Source of the DNA: Shimia_B sp039815465
GTDB taxonomy: Bacteria > Pseudomonadota > Alphaproteobacteria > Rhodobacterales > Rhodobacteraceae
DNA length: 64,000 bases
Direction: 5' to 3'
NCBI GenBank assembly: GCA_039815465.1
Contig: JBCBZG010000008.1
Span: forward strand, 73,612-137,611
Below the pieces are notes generated by a model, which made no database searches, had not been told where the DNA came from, and worked only from the letters and a program-made list of their open reading frames with translations. Of the stretch, positions 7,054 to 15,452 are shown piece by piece; positions within the stretch are counted from its first letter, which is position 1, and every line of letters starts with the position of its first letter. The translations under genes were made by a program, and so were the position numbers.

Positions 7054-8802
7054 CTAATCCCGCACCAACAGCAACGCCTCATACATCGCATGACCTCGGA
7101 AGCCCGGCGGTGGGGCGTGCGGCTGTGTCCGCGCATAGGCGCGCGCGGCGGGACCGATGAGGATCACCTTTTGCACCGTAGACAGGTCGAGCGTCGGCAG
7201 GGCTGCGCCGACCTCCTCCGCCATGGAGCGCAGGATGGTGGGGTCGTGGGTCGCGATCAGCGCCTGGATATCGCCCAGCGGCCTGTCCGCGACCGTGAGC
7301 CGGTCGGTGGCGTCGAGCGTGTTGCGCGCGGCGATCCGGCGCAGCACCTCGATGCGTGACGGGTTCGGCTCTACCACATGGACGCGGGCATCGGGCACGA
7401 TCTTGAGCGCGTGGACCGACAGGAACCCTGAGCCCACGCCGATGTCGAGCACCCGGCTGCCCGGGTCGATCATCCGGTGCGTGTTGCGCGCAAGCTGGCG
7501 CTGGTATTTCCCGCGCAGCACGAGGTCGAGGGAGTTTTGGGCAAAGATGCGCACATCGGCGGGCAGGAGGACGTCGTGGTTGGACACCCATTCCACATTC
7601 GCCTCCACCGAGATGTCGATGTCGCCTGGGACAATGCCGTCGCCGCCTTCGACCGTGTCGGCAAATTCGGGCGCGGGTTTGGACCGACGCTCCTGCGCGG
7701 GGCGTTCGTTGTTCTTTTTCTCCACGTCCGACATGAGTGCTGCGATCTTTTCAGGGTCGCGCGCCTTTGGCGGTTTGGCCTCGATCTGGGTGATGGGGAT
7801 CTCGGAAGCTTCCAGGAGCGAGGATTTGAGCTCCCGGTAGGCGTCTGTGTCTTTGAACTCCGCCAGGCGTGTCTCCACCCGAGCCAGGGCGGCCTCGTGG
7901 AGCTCGCGCAGGACCGGGTCCTTGAGCAGTTCATCCATGATCGCTTTGCGCGCGGCGGAGTGGCGCAGGATGTTGGTGTCCTTGACCTCGTTGCGGTCCT
8001 GAAGCGCCCAGTAGTCGGAGTTGTATTTGTCTTTCTTGTTGTTCACGTTGCCGCGAAACTTGCGCAGCGCGTAGGCGTCGATGCCTTTGACCGCGTAGTG
8101 GTTCATTTGCGCCCATTGGTAGCCCACAGTGCGCCGGATGGAGCGCCAGCCACGAAACTTGAAATACTCCTCCATCGGCAGGCCCGATCCGTTGAGCCAT
8201 TTGACGCCCTTGGGGTAGTCGGTTTTCAGGACCTTCGATTTCATCGTCGGGCGGTGGATGCCGAGCTTCCAGTAGTCGGGGTCGAATTTGAACAGCGTCT
8301 TAACCCCCCAGCCTTTGTTCCAGGTGGGCGGCGCGGCGTAGAGGTATTGTTCGGTGACGGGGTCGCGGGACCAGTCGGTGACGTGGCCCGAGCCAAAGAT
8401 GCGCCAGGTGATGATAATGCCGTTGGCGTCGCCTGCGGCGTCGAGCATGCCGTCCAAGGTGCCGTCGCCGTAGTTGATGCACAGGAACTCATCGGCATCG
8501 AAGAGCAGCACCCAGTCTGCTGCACCCACGATGGGGTCTACCTGGGCGTGCTTAATCGCGGAGGGCTGGGGTTTGATCCCCTCGGCAATGACATTTTCGC
8601 GGTGGTAGCCGAACCCCAGCTCTTCGAGCCGTTGCAACATCTCCACCGTGCCGTCGGTGCAGTCGTTCGTGTAGACAAGGATCTTGGTGAAGCCCACGGC
8701 CAGATGGTGCGCGTACCATTCCAGCAGGTACGGCGCCTCGTCCTTCATCATGGAGACGGCGAGAAGCTCACCATGGTGGCTTTTGCGGGGTCGCAGGTCC
8801 AT
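7054..8802 (-). CDS. Glycosyltransferase-methyltransferase fusion
   Basis: 582 residues from the ATG at 8802. Residues 1 to about 300 are a Glyco_tranf_2_4 domain: DEAPYLLEWYAHHLAVG at 21-37 and DAD at 102-104 (FDADEFLCIN). A charged linker (about 330-390, rich in Lys/Glu/Pro) leads to a SAM-dependent methyltransferase domain with motif I VLDIGVGSG at 451-459 and the acidic loop VEPNPSR. It may add a sugar and then methylate it or the acceptor. The gene is 4 bp downstream of the GT32-like gene, so the two are one operon. The fusion is the notable point; the order of reactions is inference. Confidence 0.78.
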   Translation of the reverse strand: MDLRPRKSHHGELLAVSMMKDEAPYLLEWYAHHLAVGFTKILVYTNDCTDGTVEMLQRLEELGFGYHRENVIAEGIKPQPSAIKHAQVDPIVGAADWVLLFDADEFLCINYGDGTLDGMLDAAGDANGIIITWRIFGSGHVTDWSRDPVTEQYLYAAPPTWNKGWGVKTLFKFDPDYWKLGIHRPTMKSKVLKTDYPKGVKWLNGSGLPMEEYFKFRGWRSIRRTVGYQWAQMNHYAVKGIDAYALRKFRGNVNNKKDKYNSDYWALQDRNEVKDTNILRHSAARKAIMDELLKDPVLRELHEAALARVETRLAEFKDTDAYRELKSSLLEASEIPITQIEAKPPKARDPEKIAALMSDVEKKNNERPAQERRSKPAPEFADTVEGGDGIVPGDIDISVEANVEWVSNHDVLLPADVRIFAQNSLDLVLRGKYQRQLARNTHRMIDPGSRVLDIGVGSGFLSVHALKIVPDARVHVVEPNPSRIEVLRRIAARNTLDATDRLTVADRPLGDIQALIATHDPTILRSMAEEVGAALPTLDLSTVQKVILIGPAARAYARTQPHAPPPGFRGHAMYEALLLVRD

Positions 8803-8806
8803 GCCC

Positions 8807-9610
8807 TTAGCGGAGCGCCTCCGCCGGGTTGATGCCCACCTGTTCACACATCCGCGCGGCGTAGGAGCCGGGCTCTGGCACGTTCTTTTCCCACCATGGC
8901 TTGGTGCCGTTGGTGTAGAGATGGACGGAGATCGTGCGGTCGGTGAAGTGCCCTTCGACGTTGCCGTGGGGGTCGTAGAAGATGTCGTTGAGCTGGAACG
9001 GCACGGGGTAGAGGCATTCGCGCGGGAGCGCCTGGTCGATGATGCCCGAGGTTTTGGCAAAATGGGTGAACGCCTGGGGGCCGAAGGCCGTCCGCTCTGT
9101 CGCGTAGATGCGGGCGGCGTGGGTCAGGTTGTCGTTTTGGCGGTCGTATTTCTTACGCTGGTTCTTGTTCCACCAGGGGGGGAAGTCCGGCAGGTTGTCG
9201 TAGTAGTCGAGCAGCTGGTCCATGACCTCGCACTCGCGGGGCAGCGCCACGACCCCGCAGTTTAGCGCGCCGATATAGCCGTGGACGCCAAAGATGTAGT
9301 CCTCGTCCCCGAAGGGTTTGTGACAGAAGGCATCGCAGTCGATCCAGACGGCGCCGGTGGCGCGGATCATCTTGTAGCGGAAGACATTCGACAGGAAGGA
9401 GGCGGAGGTTTTTTCGACCAGCGCCATGTCGATGTCCATGATCTCCGACGCGGGGCGGATTTCCACGCCCTCCGGCGCGTTTTTCACGTCGTCGGTGCAG
9501 TAGAGCGTCGTGGGATGGCCCTGGATCACGTGGCTCTTGAGGCAGAGCTGGTTGAGGTAGTGGAGCTTTTCCCCAATCCAAAGGGACGCGACGGGTCGCT
9601 TATCTGCCAT
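8807..9610 (-). CDS. GT32-like glycosyltransferase
   Basis: 267 residues from the ATG at 9610, which follows an AGGAGAGG site. The N-terminus VASLWIGEKLHYLNQLCLKS is typical of GT32/capsular-type enzymes, and the DxD motif is DCD at 91-93 (AVWIDCDAFCHKPF). This family adds galactose, mannose or N-acetylhexosamine in capsule and LPS synthesis. A conserved NCGVVALP segment follows. The predicted product is cytoplasmic. It leads the operon with the fusion gene and shares a 170-bp divergent promoter region with the esterase-like gene. Confidence 0.75.
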   Translation of the reverse strand: MADKRPVASLWIGEKLHYLNQLCLKSHVIQGHPTTLYCTDDVKNAPEGVEIRPASEIMDIDMALVEKTSASFLSNVFRYKMIRATGAVWIDCDAFCHKPFGDEDYIFGVHGYIGALNCGVVALPRECEVMDQLLDYYDNLPDFPPWWNKNQRKKYDRQNDNLTHAARIYATERTAFGPQAFTHFAKTSGIIDQALPRECLYPVPFQLNDIFYDPHGNVEGHFTDRTISVHLYTNGTKPWWEKNVPEPGSYAARMCEQVGINPAEALR

Positions 9611-9780
9611 GGTGCTGCACCTCTCCTCTTTCCCTTGGCGATATACCGCGTGTGGGGAGCTATCAAGAAACTTGGTTAAAATGGGCTTTATGCCGCCGGG
9701 GGGCGGTGCGCGGCACGTAGACATTGGGCACCTGCGCGCCTAGGCTTTCGAGGCCGCAGAGGCGGAGCAGTGAAGAACTT

Positions 9781-11076
9781 ATGGTCAACGAGCCTCAGAC
9801 ACCCGTCGTCGATGCGTCCGTTTTGGGCGATGTGGACGCGTGGGATTTGCGGCGCGCGGGTGATTGGTACCGCTTTCACGCGCGGTTGCCGGGCGACCAG
9901 GGTGCGCGGATGTTCCGGCGCCGTGTGGCAGTGCCGCGGGACGCCAGCGCGCCGGATATCATCGCTGACCCTACCGGGGCTTTGTATGGCGTTCTGAGCC
10001 TCGGCGGGGCGCGGCGGGCGGGGACGAGCGACGAGGCGCTGCGCTTTCCCTATCACGTGGTGACCGCGGGGGATGAGTTTGGGCCTGCGGGCTCTGTGGG
10101 GACCGAGGCACCCGTGGCGACGGAGTTGATGCAGCGGGTGTGGGAACAGTCGCGGGACACGCTTTTGGCCGATGCGCTTGTGGCGCAGCGCTTTGCTGAC
10201 TGGCGCGCGCTGCCGGTGATTTATGCGCGCGGCGAGGCCGATAGTTCCGCAACCATGGCGGAGTTCACTGAGGGCGCGGCGATGGCGCAGCTCGCGCAGA
10301 CGGTGGCGAATTTTGTGGCCGCGGCGGGGTCGCTGGGGCTTCCGCCCAAAGTGCTGTGCGTCGGGCTCGATTTCGTGGCGGAGGATGTGTCCGGCGATGC
10401 GGAGGCGTGGCGGGCGGGCATGATCGCGGTCATGGACAACGTGACGGCGCTGTTTGCGCGCCATGGGCTCAGGAAGCCGCTTTTCACCACGCTTTTCGAT
10501 GCAGGAAGCGGGACCCAGCCCGATGGGCCGGTGCTGCGCGCCCAGTGGGAGCTGGCGTGGAACTGCGGGGCTCATGACCTGCTGGTCACAGCGCCGGGAT
10601 ATATGTTTGCCCAAGACCGCTTTGGGCGTTTGACCGGGGATGCTCGCGCCCAGTTGGCGGAGATGGAGGCCTGCGCAGTGGAGGCCGCCAATGCCGACGC
10701 GGGCTGGGCCTGTCCTTTATTCCTGCTGGCAGAGGTGGAGGGCGACGGGAAAACCATCCGCTGCAAGGCGCAATGCACGGGGCCGTTGGTCGTCGACGGG
10801 GATGACCCGCTGGGGGCGGGCGCCGCGGCGGGGTTCCGGCTGGAGGGAACGCGCAATGGGGCGCGGGTCACGGGAGTCACGGTTGCCCGGGATGACCCCC
10901 AAGACCTGCTTTTGACCTGTGATAAACCGCCCAAGGGCCGCGCGGTCACGCTGCTGTATGCGCTTGGGCAGGATGGCGGGAACCGCGGGGCGGTGCGCGA
11001 TGGCTGGGCGCGCGCGTCGCGCACGGGCGCCACGCTGCGGCGGTGGGCGCTGCCTGCGGCGCTGCCGGTGCATTGA
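9781..11076 (+). CDS. SGNH/sialate-O-acetylesterase-like protein, weak similarity
   Basis: 431 residues from the ATG at 9781. The layout recalls carbohydrate esterase family 6 and sialate O-acetylesterase proteins: a GEAD-type motif (YARGEADSSATM), a strand VLCVGLDFV, and a C-terminal beta-rich module that resembles the end of such esterases. The nucleophile block, usually GQSN, is not obvious in its expected place (LSLGGARRAGTS). It is 4 bp upstream of the sulfatase, so a joint role in trimming a glycan is plausible. No signal peptide is visible. The function stays a guess; it could be a non-catalytic structural protein. Confidence 0.4.
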   Translation: MVNEPQTPVVDASVLGDVDAWDLRRAGDWYRFHARLPGDQGARMFRRRVAVPRDASAPDIIADPTGALYGVLSLGGARRAGTSDEALRFPYHVVTAGDEFGPAGSVGTEAPVATELMQRVWEQSRDTLLADALVAQRFADWRALPVIYARGEADSSATMAEFTEGAAMAQLAQTVANFVAAAGSLGLPPKVLCVGLDFVAEDVSGDAEAWRAGMIAVMDNVTALFARHGLRKPLFTTLFDAGSGTQPDGPVLRAQWELAWNCGAHDLLVTAPGYMFAQDRFGRLTGDARAQLAEMEACAVEAANADAGWACPLFLLAEVEGDGKTIRCKAQCTGPLVVDGDDPLGAGAAAGFRLEGTRNGARVTGVTVARDDPQDLLLTCDKPPKGRAVTLLYALGQDGGNRGAVRDGWARASRTGATLRRWALPAALPVH

Positions 11077-11080
11077 GCCC

Positions 11081-13384
11081 ATGAGTTTCACCCGCGACAC
11101 CACGGCAAGCGACAATATCGTCGCCATCTGGGTCGATGATATGATCGACGTCTGGACCTGGCGCGATGCGTTTGGGCTGACGATCCAGACGCCGAACCTA
11201 GACCGGATGATGGGCAACGGGATCCGGTTCGCGAATGCTTATGCGACGGTGCCGCTCTGTGCGCCCTGCCGGGCGGAGCTTGCGACGGGGCTCTCGCCGT
11301 TTCGCACGGGGCTCGTGGACCTCAACCGCCTATGGCGCGCGGTGCATCCGCCCACCAAGGGCTGGCAGTATAATCTGCGCCGGGCGGGGTTTCGGACGTT
11401 TACAACGGGCAAGGTGGACGGGACGTACAAGACCATGCCGCCGGAGTTTCGCCGGGTGCTGTTCCACGAGGAACCCGAGGCAAAGGACCGCGGGCGGCGC
11501 ACGGGCAAGATCGCCTATCTGCCTAAGGGGCCAGGGATATCTGCGGTGAACCACCCCGATGACGACGGGTCCCAAGACAACCGGTTTTACGACTGGGAGG
11601 TGGCGGAGCACGCGATCCGGTATCTCGACCGCGCAGACCCGAAGCGGCGGCATCTGATCCAGCTGGGCTTTAAGCATCCGCATTACAATCTGGAATGCCC
11701 CGACCGGTTCTATCAGATGTACGATCCCGCCGACATCGTCTGGCCCGAACATGCCGCGCCGGAGGATTACTTTGGCCCGCAGCCCGGCATGGCGATCTAC
11801 GAGCGGGCGTATATCGCCAACGGCCCTTGGACGCCGGAAAAGGCGGGCGATCACGCCTGGCGGCAGGTGGTGCGGGCCTATTTCGCCGCGATCAGCCATG
11901 TGGATCACGAGATCGGTCGGTTTTTGGCGGCGCTGGAGGCCTCCGCGTTTGCCGACAACACAACGGTCGTGTTCCTGAGCGACAATGGCTTCAACCTCGG
12001 CACCCATGACAGTTTCCACAAGATGAGCCAGTGGGACAGCGCGGCCCATGTGCCGTTTGGCCTGTGGTCGAAGCGCATCGAGGAGAGCGGGCAGGCGCGG
12101 GTGGAGGAGATGCCGGTATCGCTCCACAATTACGCCAAGACGATGATGGACCTTGCCGGGCTGCCCTATCGGCCAGACTGGGTGTCGGGGCAGAGCCTTC
12201 TGCCGCTGATCGATGACAGTTTCGGGGCCTATGACCGGGGCAAGTCGCCCGTGACCTGCGTGTTTGGGACGCTCTCCGTGAGGCCCTCGACGGAGGCGCT
12301 AAGCCAGTACCGCTATTTCCGCTACCCCAACGGGGAGGAGCATATCTACGACCTGCGCGCGGACCCTGGCGAGACAGAGAACTTGGCCGAAACCGGACCG
12401 TTGGAGGCTCTGCGGGGTGAGCTGGTGCGCAACGCGCTAGAGCTCGGGCTCGATCTGCGGGGGCACGAGAACCCGGCGGACGGGGTCAATGCGATGATGT
12501 CTTTGGATGGCAGCGTCGTGATGGCTGGCGGGTCCGGCGACAACGACTACTGGGCTTATGGTGCCGATGCGGAGCGCATCCGTGAGGAGGCTGACGGGGG
12601 CACCGACACGTTGTGGTACATGGCCGGGCCCGATGACTACACGCTCCACGCGCCCGCCCATGTCGAAAACATCCGTGTGGCCACGGTGGTGGCGCGGCAG
12701 GAGGAGGATGTAAGCCAGTCCAAGGAAATCCGCATCGTGGCCCACCCGGACACGCCCATCAACTTCGAGACGTCGGAGCGGGTGACGGTGAACATCACGG
12801 GCTCCCGCGGGGATGACGTGATGGTGGGGCCGAAGTTCGGGGGCTGCACGTTTTACGGCGGCGCGGGCGATGACACGCTGGTGGCGAAGTCGGGCCGCGG
12901 GCGGGATGTGCACCGGTTTTACGGCGGGGCGGGGAATGACACGCTGATCGGCGGCGGCGGCAATGACCACCTCGATGGCGGGCCGGGCAATGACGTCATC
13001 CGTGGCGGCGAGGGCCGGAATACGCTGATCGGCGGCACGGGGAACGACCAGATCTTTGACGGGCCAGGACGATCCGAGATCCACACCGGGCCGGGGCGCA
13101 ACCGTGTGGTCAGCGAGGGCGGTGATGACCAGATCTATGTGGGCGCGGGCCATAACGTGATCACGCCGGGGCCCGGCGCGGTGACGTTCCACCTGACCTA
13201 TGGCGGCGTGACGGAGATCACGGCCTGGGCGCCGGGCTACCAGCTCGACCTATCAGACTGGCCCGCGGCGCCCGAGGTCACGGCGTGGGAGGAGGACGAG
13301 CTCATCCTGTCGCTGGGCGTCAGCCACGTGGTGCTGCGCGGCGCGGTGGGGGCGCTGGAGCTCGGCGACATCATCGCCTCATGA
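11081..13384 (+). CDS. Sulfatase with C-terminal RTX calcium-binding repeats
   Basis: 767 residues. The N-terminal sulfatase/alkaline-phosphatase-type domain starts with IVAIWVDD (Asp19-Asp20 metal ligands) and has the sulfatase signature C60-A-P-C63-R64 followed by AELATG; Cys60 is the residue normally turned into formylglycine. FLSDNGFNLG is the second metal-site motif. About residues 590-700 hold GGxGxD nonapeptide-like repeats (GGAGDDTL, GGAGNDTL, GGGGNDHL, GGPGNDVI, GGTGNDQI), typical of proteins exported by type I secretion; no N-terminal signal peptide is present. It may remove sulfate from extracellular polysaccharide. The unusual point is Cys at the position where Ser, Thr or Ala is common (CAPCR). 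No ABC/HlyD secretion genes lie in the window. Confidence 0.82.
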   Translation: MSFTRDTTASDNIVAIWVDDMIDVWTWRDAFGLTIQTPNLDRMMGNGIRFANAYATVPLCAPCRAELATGLSPFRTGLVDLNRLWRAVHPPTKGWQYNLRRAGFRTFTTGKVDGTYKTMPPEFRRVLFHEEPEAKDRGRRTGKIAYLPKGPGISAVNHPDDDGSQDNRFYDWEVAEHAIRYLDRADPKRRHLIQLGFKHPHYNLECPDRFYQMYDPADIVWPEHAAPEDYFGPQPGMAIYERAYIANGPWTPEKAGDHAWRQVVRAYFAAISHVDHEIGRFLAALEASAFADNTTVVFLSDNGFNLGTHDSFHKMSQWDSAAHVPFGLWSKRIEESGQARVEEMPVSLHNYAKTMMDLAGLPYRPDWVSGQSLLPLIDDSFGAYDRGKSPVTCVFGTLSVRPSTEALSQYRYFRYPNGEEHIYDLRADPGETENLAETGPLEALRGELVRNALELGLDLRGHENPADGVNAMMSLDGSVVMAGGSGDNDYWAYGADAERIREEADGGTDTLWYMAGPDDYTLHAPAHVENIRVATVVARQEEDVSQSKEIRIVAHPDTPINFETSERVTVNITGSRGDDVMVGPKFGGCTFYGGAGDDTLVAKSGRGRDVHRFYGGAGNDTLIGGGGNDHLDGGPGNDVIRGGEGRNTLIGGTGNDQIFDGPGRSEIHTGPGRNRVVSEGGDDQIYVGAGHNVITPGPGAVTFHLTYGGVTEITAWAPGYQLDLSDWPAAPEVTAWEEDELILSLGVSHVVLRGAVGALELGDIIAS

Positions 13385-14427
13385 GGATCCTCGCCGTTAC
13401 GACGATGCGCGATGAGGGGCCATTCATCCTCGATTGGGTGGCGTATCACCGCAGCATCGGTGTCACGGATTTCCTGATCTTTTCCAATGATTGCACCGAT
13501 GGGACGGAAGCCTTGCTCGACGCGCTGGATGCCGCAGCGGTGGGCGTGACTCACATCCCGCAGGACGTGGCGGAGGGCACGAGCCCGCAGTGGCAAGCCC
13601 TGCGTGCGGCCTGGCACCACCCGCTGCGCAAGGCCTGCGATTGGGCGGTGGTGTGCGACGTGGATGAATACATCGTGCACCATGGGGCGGCGTCGCTCCC
13701 CGATCTGATCGCGGCGCTGCCTGCGGGCACAGATGCCATTGCGATGCCCTGGCGGCTTTTCGGCAATAACGGTGTCCTGCGGTTCGAGGATCGCCCGGTG
13801 ATCGAGCAATTCACCGCGAGCGCCGAGGCGGGGATGGAATACCCGGTGCAGGCGACATTCCCAAAGTCGCTTTTTCGGCTCAAAGGGCCGTTCAACCAGT
13901 TCGGCGTGCACCGGCCCAAGCAGAAATCAGCGCCGGGCGCGCCGGTGCCGCGGTGGGTGGATGGCGCAGGTGCGCCGCTGCCAGACCTCTTCGCCGCGAC
14001 GCAATCGCGCCTGGCGCTCTTTGGGCTGTCCACAGGGCGCAGCCTGGTGGAATGCCACCACTACTCCCTTCGATCCGCAGAAAGCTTTATCGTCAAGCGC
14101 GCGCGGGGGCTGCCCAACCGCAGCGCCAAATCCATCGACCTGGGCTACTGGGTGGAGCGGAATTTCAACACCGTGGACAACCGCGCGGCGCTGCGGTTTG
14201 CGGATGGCATGGGCGCGGAGCGCGCGGCGCTCGACGCCCGGGCGCCGGCGCTTGCGGCCTGTCACGCGGACTGCGTTGCGCGCCACCGGGCCGCGTTCGA
14301 TGCTGCCATGGGGGAGGAGCGCGAGCTGAGGCTGCTCATGCAGATTTCCATGGCTGGGGCGAGCCAGGTCCTGCCGGACGCGGAGGCGCGGCGGTTGCTG
14401 ACGCTGTTTTACGCTCTGAAACAGTAG
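13381..14427 (+). CDS. Glycosyltransferase, Glyco_tranf_2_4 family
   Basis: 348 residues. It starts inside the stop of the sulfatase gene (ATGA overlap), so the two are translated together. DEGPFILDWVAYHRSIG (11-27) and SNDCTDGT are the family start motif; the DxD is DVD at 93-95 (VVCDVDEYIV). HHYSLRSAESF matches HYSIKSAGEF of the paralogue at 5907. Probably adds a sugar to the same glycan as the neighbouring enzymes; donor and acceptor unknown. Confidence 0.8.
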   Translation: MRILAVTTMRDEGPFILDWVAYHRSIGVTDFLIFSNDCTDGTEALLDALDAAAVGVTHIPQDVAEGTSPQWQALRAAWHHPLRKACDWAVVCDVDEYIVHHGAASLPDLIAALPAGTDAIAMPWRLFGNNGVLRFEDRPVIEQFTASAEAGMEYPVQATFPKSLFRLKGPFNQFGVHRPKQKSAPGAPVPRWVDGAGAPLPDLFAATQSRLALFGLSTGRSLVECHHYSLRSAESFIVKRARGLPNRSAKSIDLGYWVERNFNTVDNRAALRFADGMGAERAALDARAPALAACHADCVARHRAAFDAAMGEERELRLLMQISMAGASQVLPDAEARRLLTLFYALKQ

Positions 14428-14428
14428 G

Positions 14429-15379
14429 TTACGACGCGCGCTGCTTTGGCGTGGCTTTTGCGGGTGCGTCCCAGCTGAGGCGCGTGGTGTTGGGGATGTC
14501 GGCGATCTGCGCCACGTGCCGCGCGTAGCGGTCTTGCAGGGTCTCTTGCTCCTTAGAGGAAAAGATCCTGAGGCTCCCTGCCCCGCTATCGGGGTCGGTC
14601 TCCCGCAGGTGTTTCATCTTTTTGAGCGCCGTGGTCGTGCCGAGTTCGGAGGCAAGCGCGATGAAGCGGTCATAGGTGCTTTGGGTCATGGAGGGGCGCA
14701 CGACATCCCCCCGCTTTGTCTTGGGCGCCCGGGCGAGCTTGCGCCCGCCGATGGCGGTGAGCACGGGGCGCCAGTCGTCTTTGGCGTCCTCGTAGGTCCA
14801 ATAGACGATCTCGCTTTTTGGGAATGTCTCTGCCACCTTGCGCAGGACGTTTGCCCAGTTGGGGTATTTTCCGAGGACGGTTTCGGTAAAGGCCCCGGCG
14901 CTCACATAGTTTTCCGGCAGCACGTCGAGCAGGAACTGGCCGTAGACGGCCGAAAAGAACGCGCTGTAGTCACGGACAGAGATAAAGATGCGGCGCGGCG
15001 GGCGGGGCAAAAACTCCGCCAGGACGCCCAGGAACGCCTGTTTGCGGCTGTAGAGCATCCCGCCGCGCACGATGTGGCCGCAATGGCCCAGCATGTTTTC
15101 ATCCGACAGCACCACGCGGCGCGCGCCGCTTCCGCGCAGGGACAGGATGTAGCTGTCGATGATCGTCTGCAGCTCTTGGTCGGTGTATTTCGTGTTCCAG
15201 TCCTGGCCCAGCCGTTGATAGGCCTTGAGCTGGCAGGGCACGGTCACGAACTTGCGGGTTTTGCGGTGGTGCGGGATCTTGATCCCATTCGACAAAAGCG
15301 CGGCCTGGTTGCCCTGGAACACCTGTTGGAGCCAGCTTGTCCCGGTTTTGTGGGCACCGATATGGAGATCGAGCTGCAC
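14429..15379 (-). CDS. Sulfotransferase-like protein
   Basis: 316 residues from the GTG at 15379, preceded by AAAGGA. The start LDLHIGAHKTGTSWLQQVF is the 5'-phosphosulfate-binding loop of PAPS-dependent sulfotransferases. IFISVRDYSAFFSAVY looks like the 3'-phosphate-binding strand, where Arg-Asp and a Ser follow. It would move sulfate from PAPS to a glycan hydroxyl. An ATG at 15505 lies in frame but overlaps the end of kynU, and the extra 42 residues do not resemble the family. It is convergent with the glycosyltransferase gene (1 bp between stops). Context suggests it acts in the glycan island, although it may be transcribed with kynU. Confidence 0.7.
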   Translation of the reverse strand: MQLDLHIGAHKTGTSWLQQVFQGNQAALLSNGIKIPHHRKTRKFVTVPCQLKAYQRLGQDWNTKYTDQELQTIIDSYILSLRGSGARRVVLSDENMLGHCGHIVRGGMLYSRKQAFLGVLAEFLPRPPRRIFISVRDYSAFFSAVYGQFLLDVLPENYVSAGAFTETVLGKYPNWANVLRKVAETFPKSEIVYWTYEDAKDDWRPVLTAIGGRKLARAPKTKRGDVVRPSMTQSTYDRFIALASELGTTTALKKMKHLRETDPDSGAGSLRIFSSKEQETLQDRYARHVAQIADIPNTTRLSWDAPAKATPKQRAS

Positions 15380-15452
15380 GGTGGGGGCTGTTCCTTTGTC
15401 AACGCGGTCAGGCCGGACCCTAGCGGGGATGGGCAGACTTGCGAAGGGGCCT

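Noticed and set aside
8803..9060. 86-codon extension of the fusion protein overlapping the GT32-like gene
   Set aside because: Composition is that of an off-frame reading (Ser/Thr/Arg-rich) and it lies over a good gene; the ATG at 8802 begins the family match.
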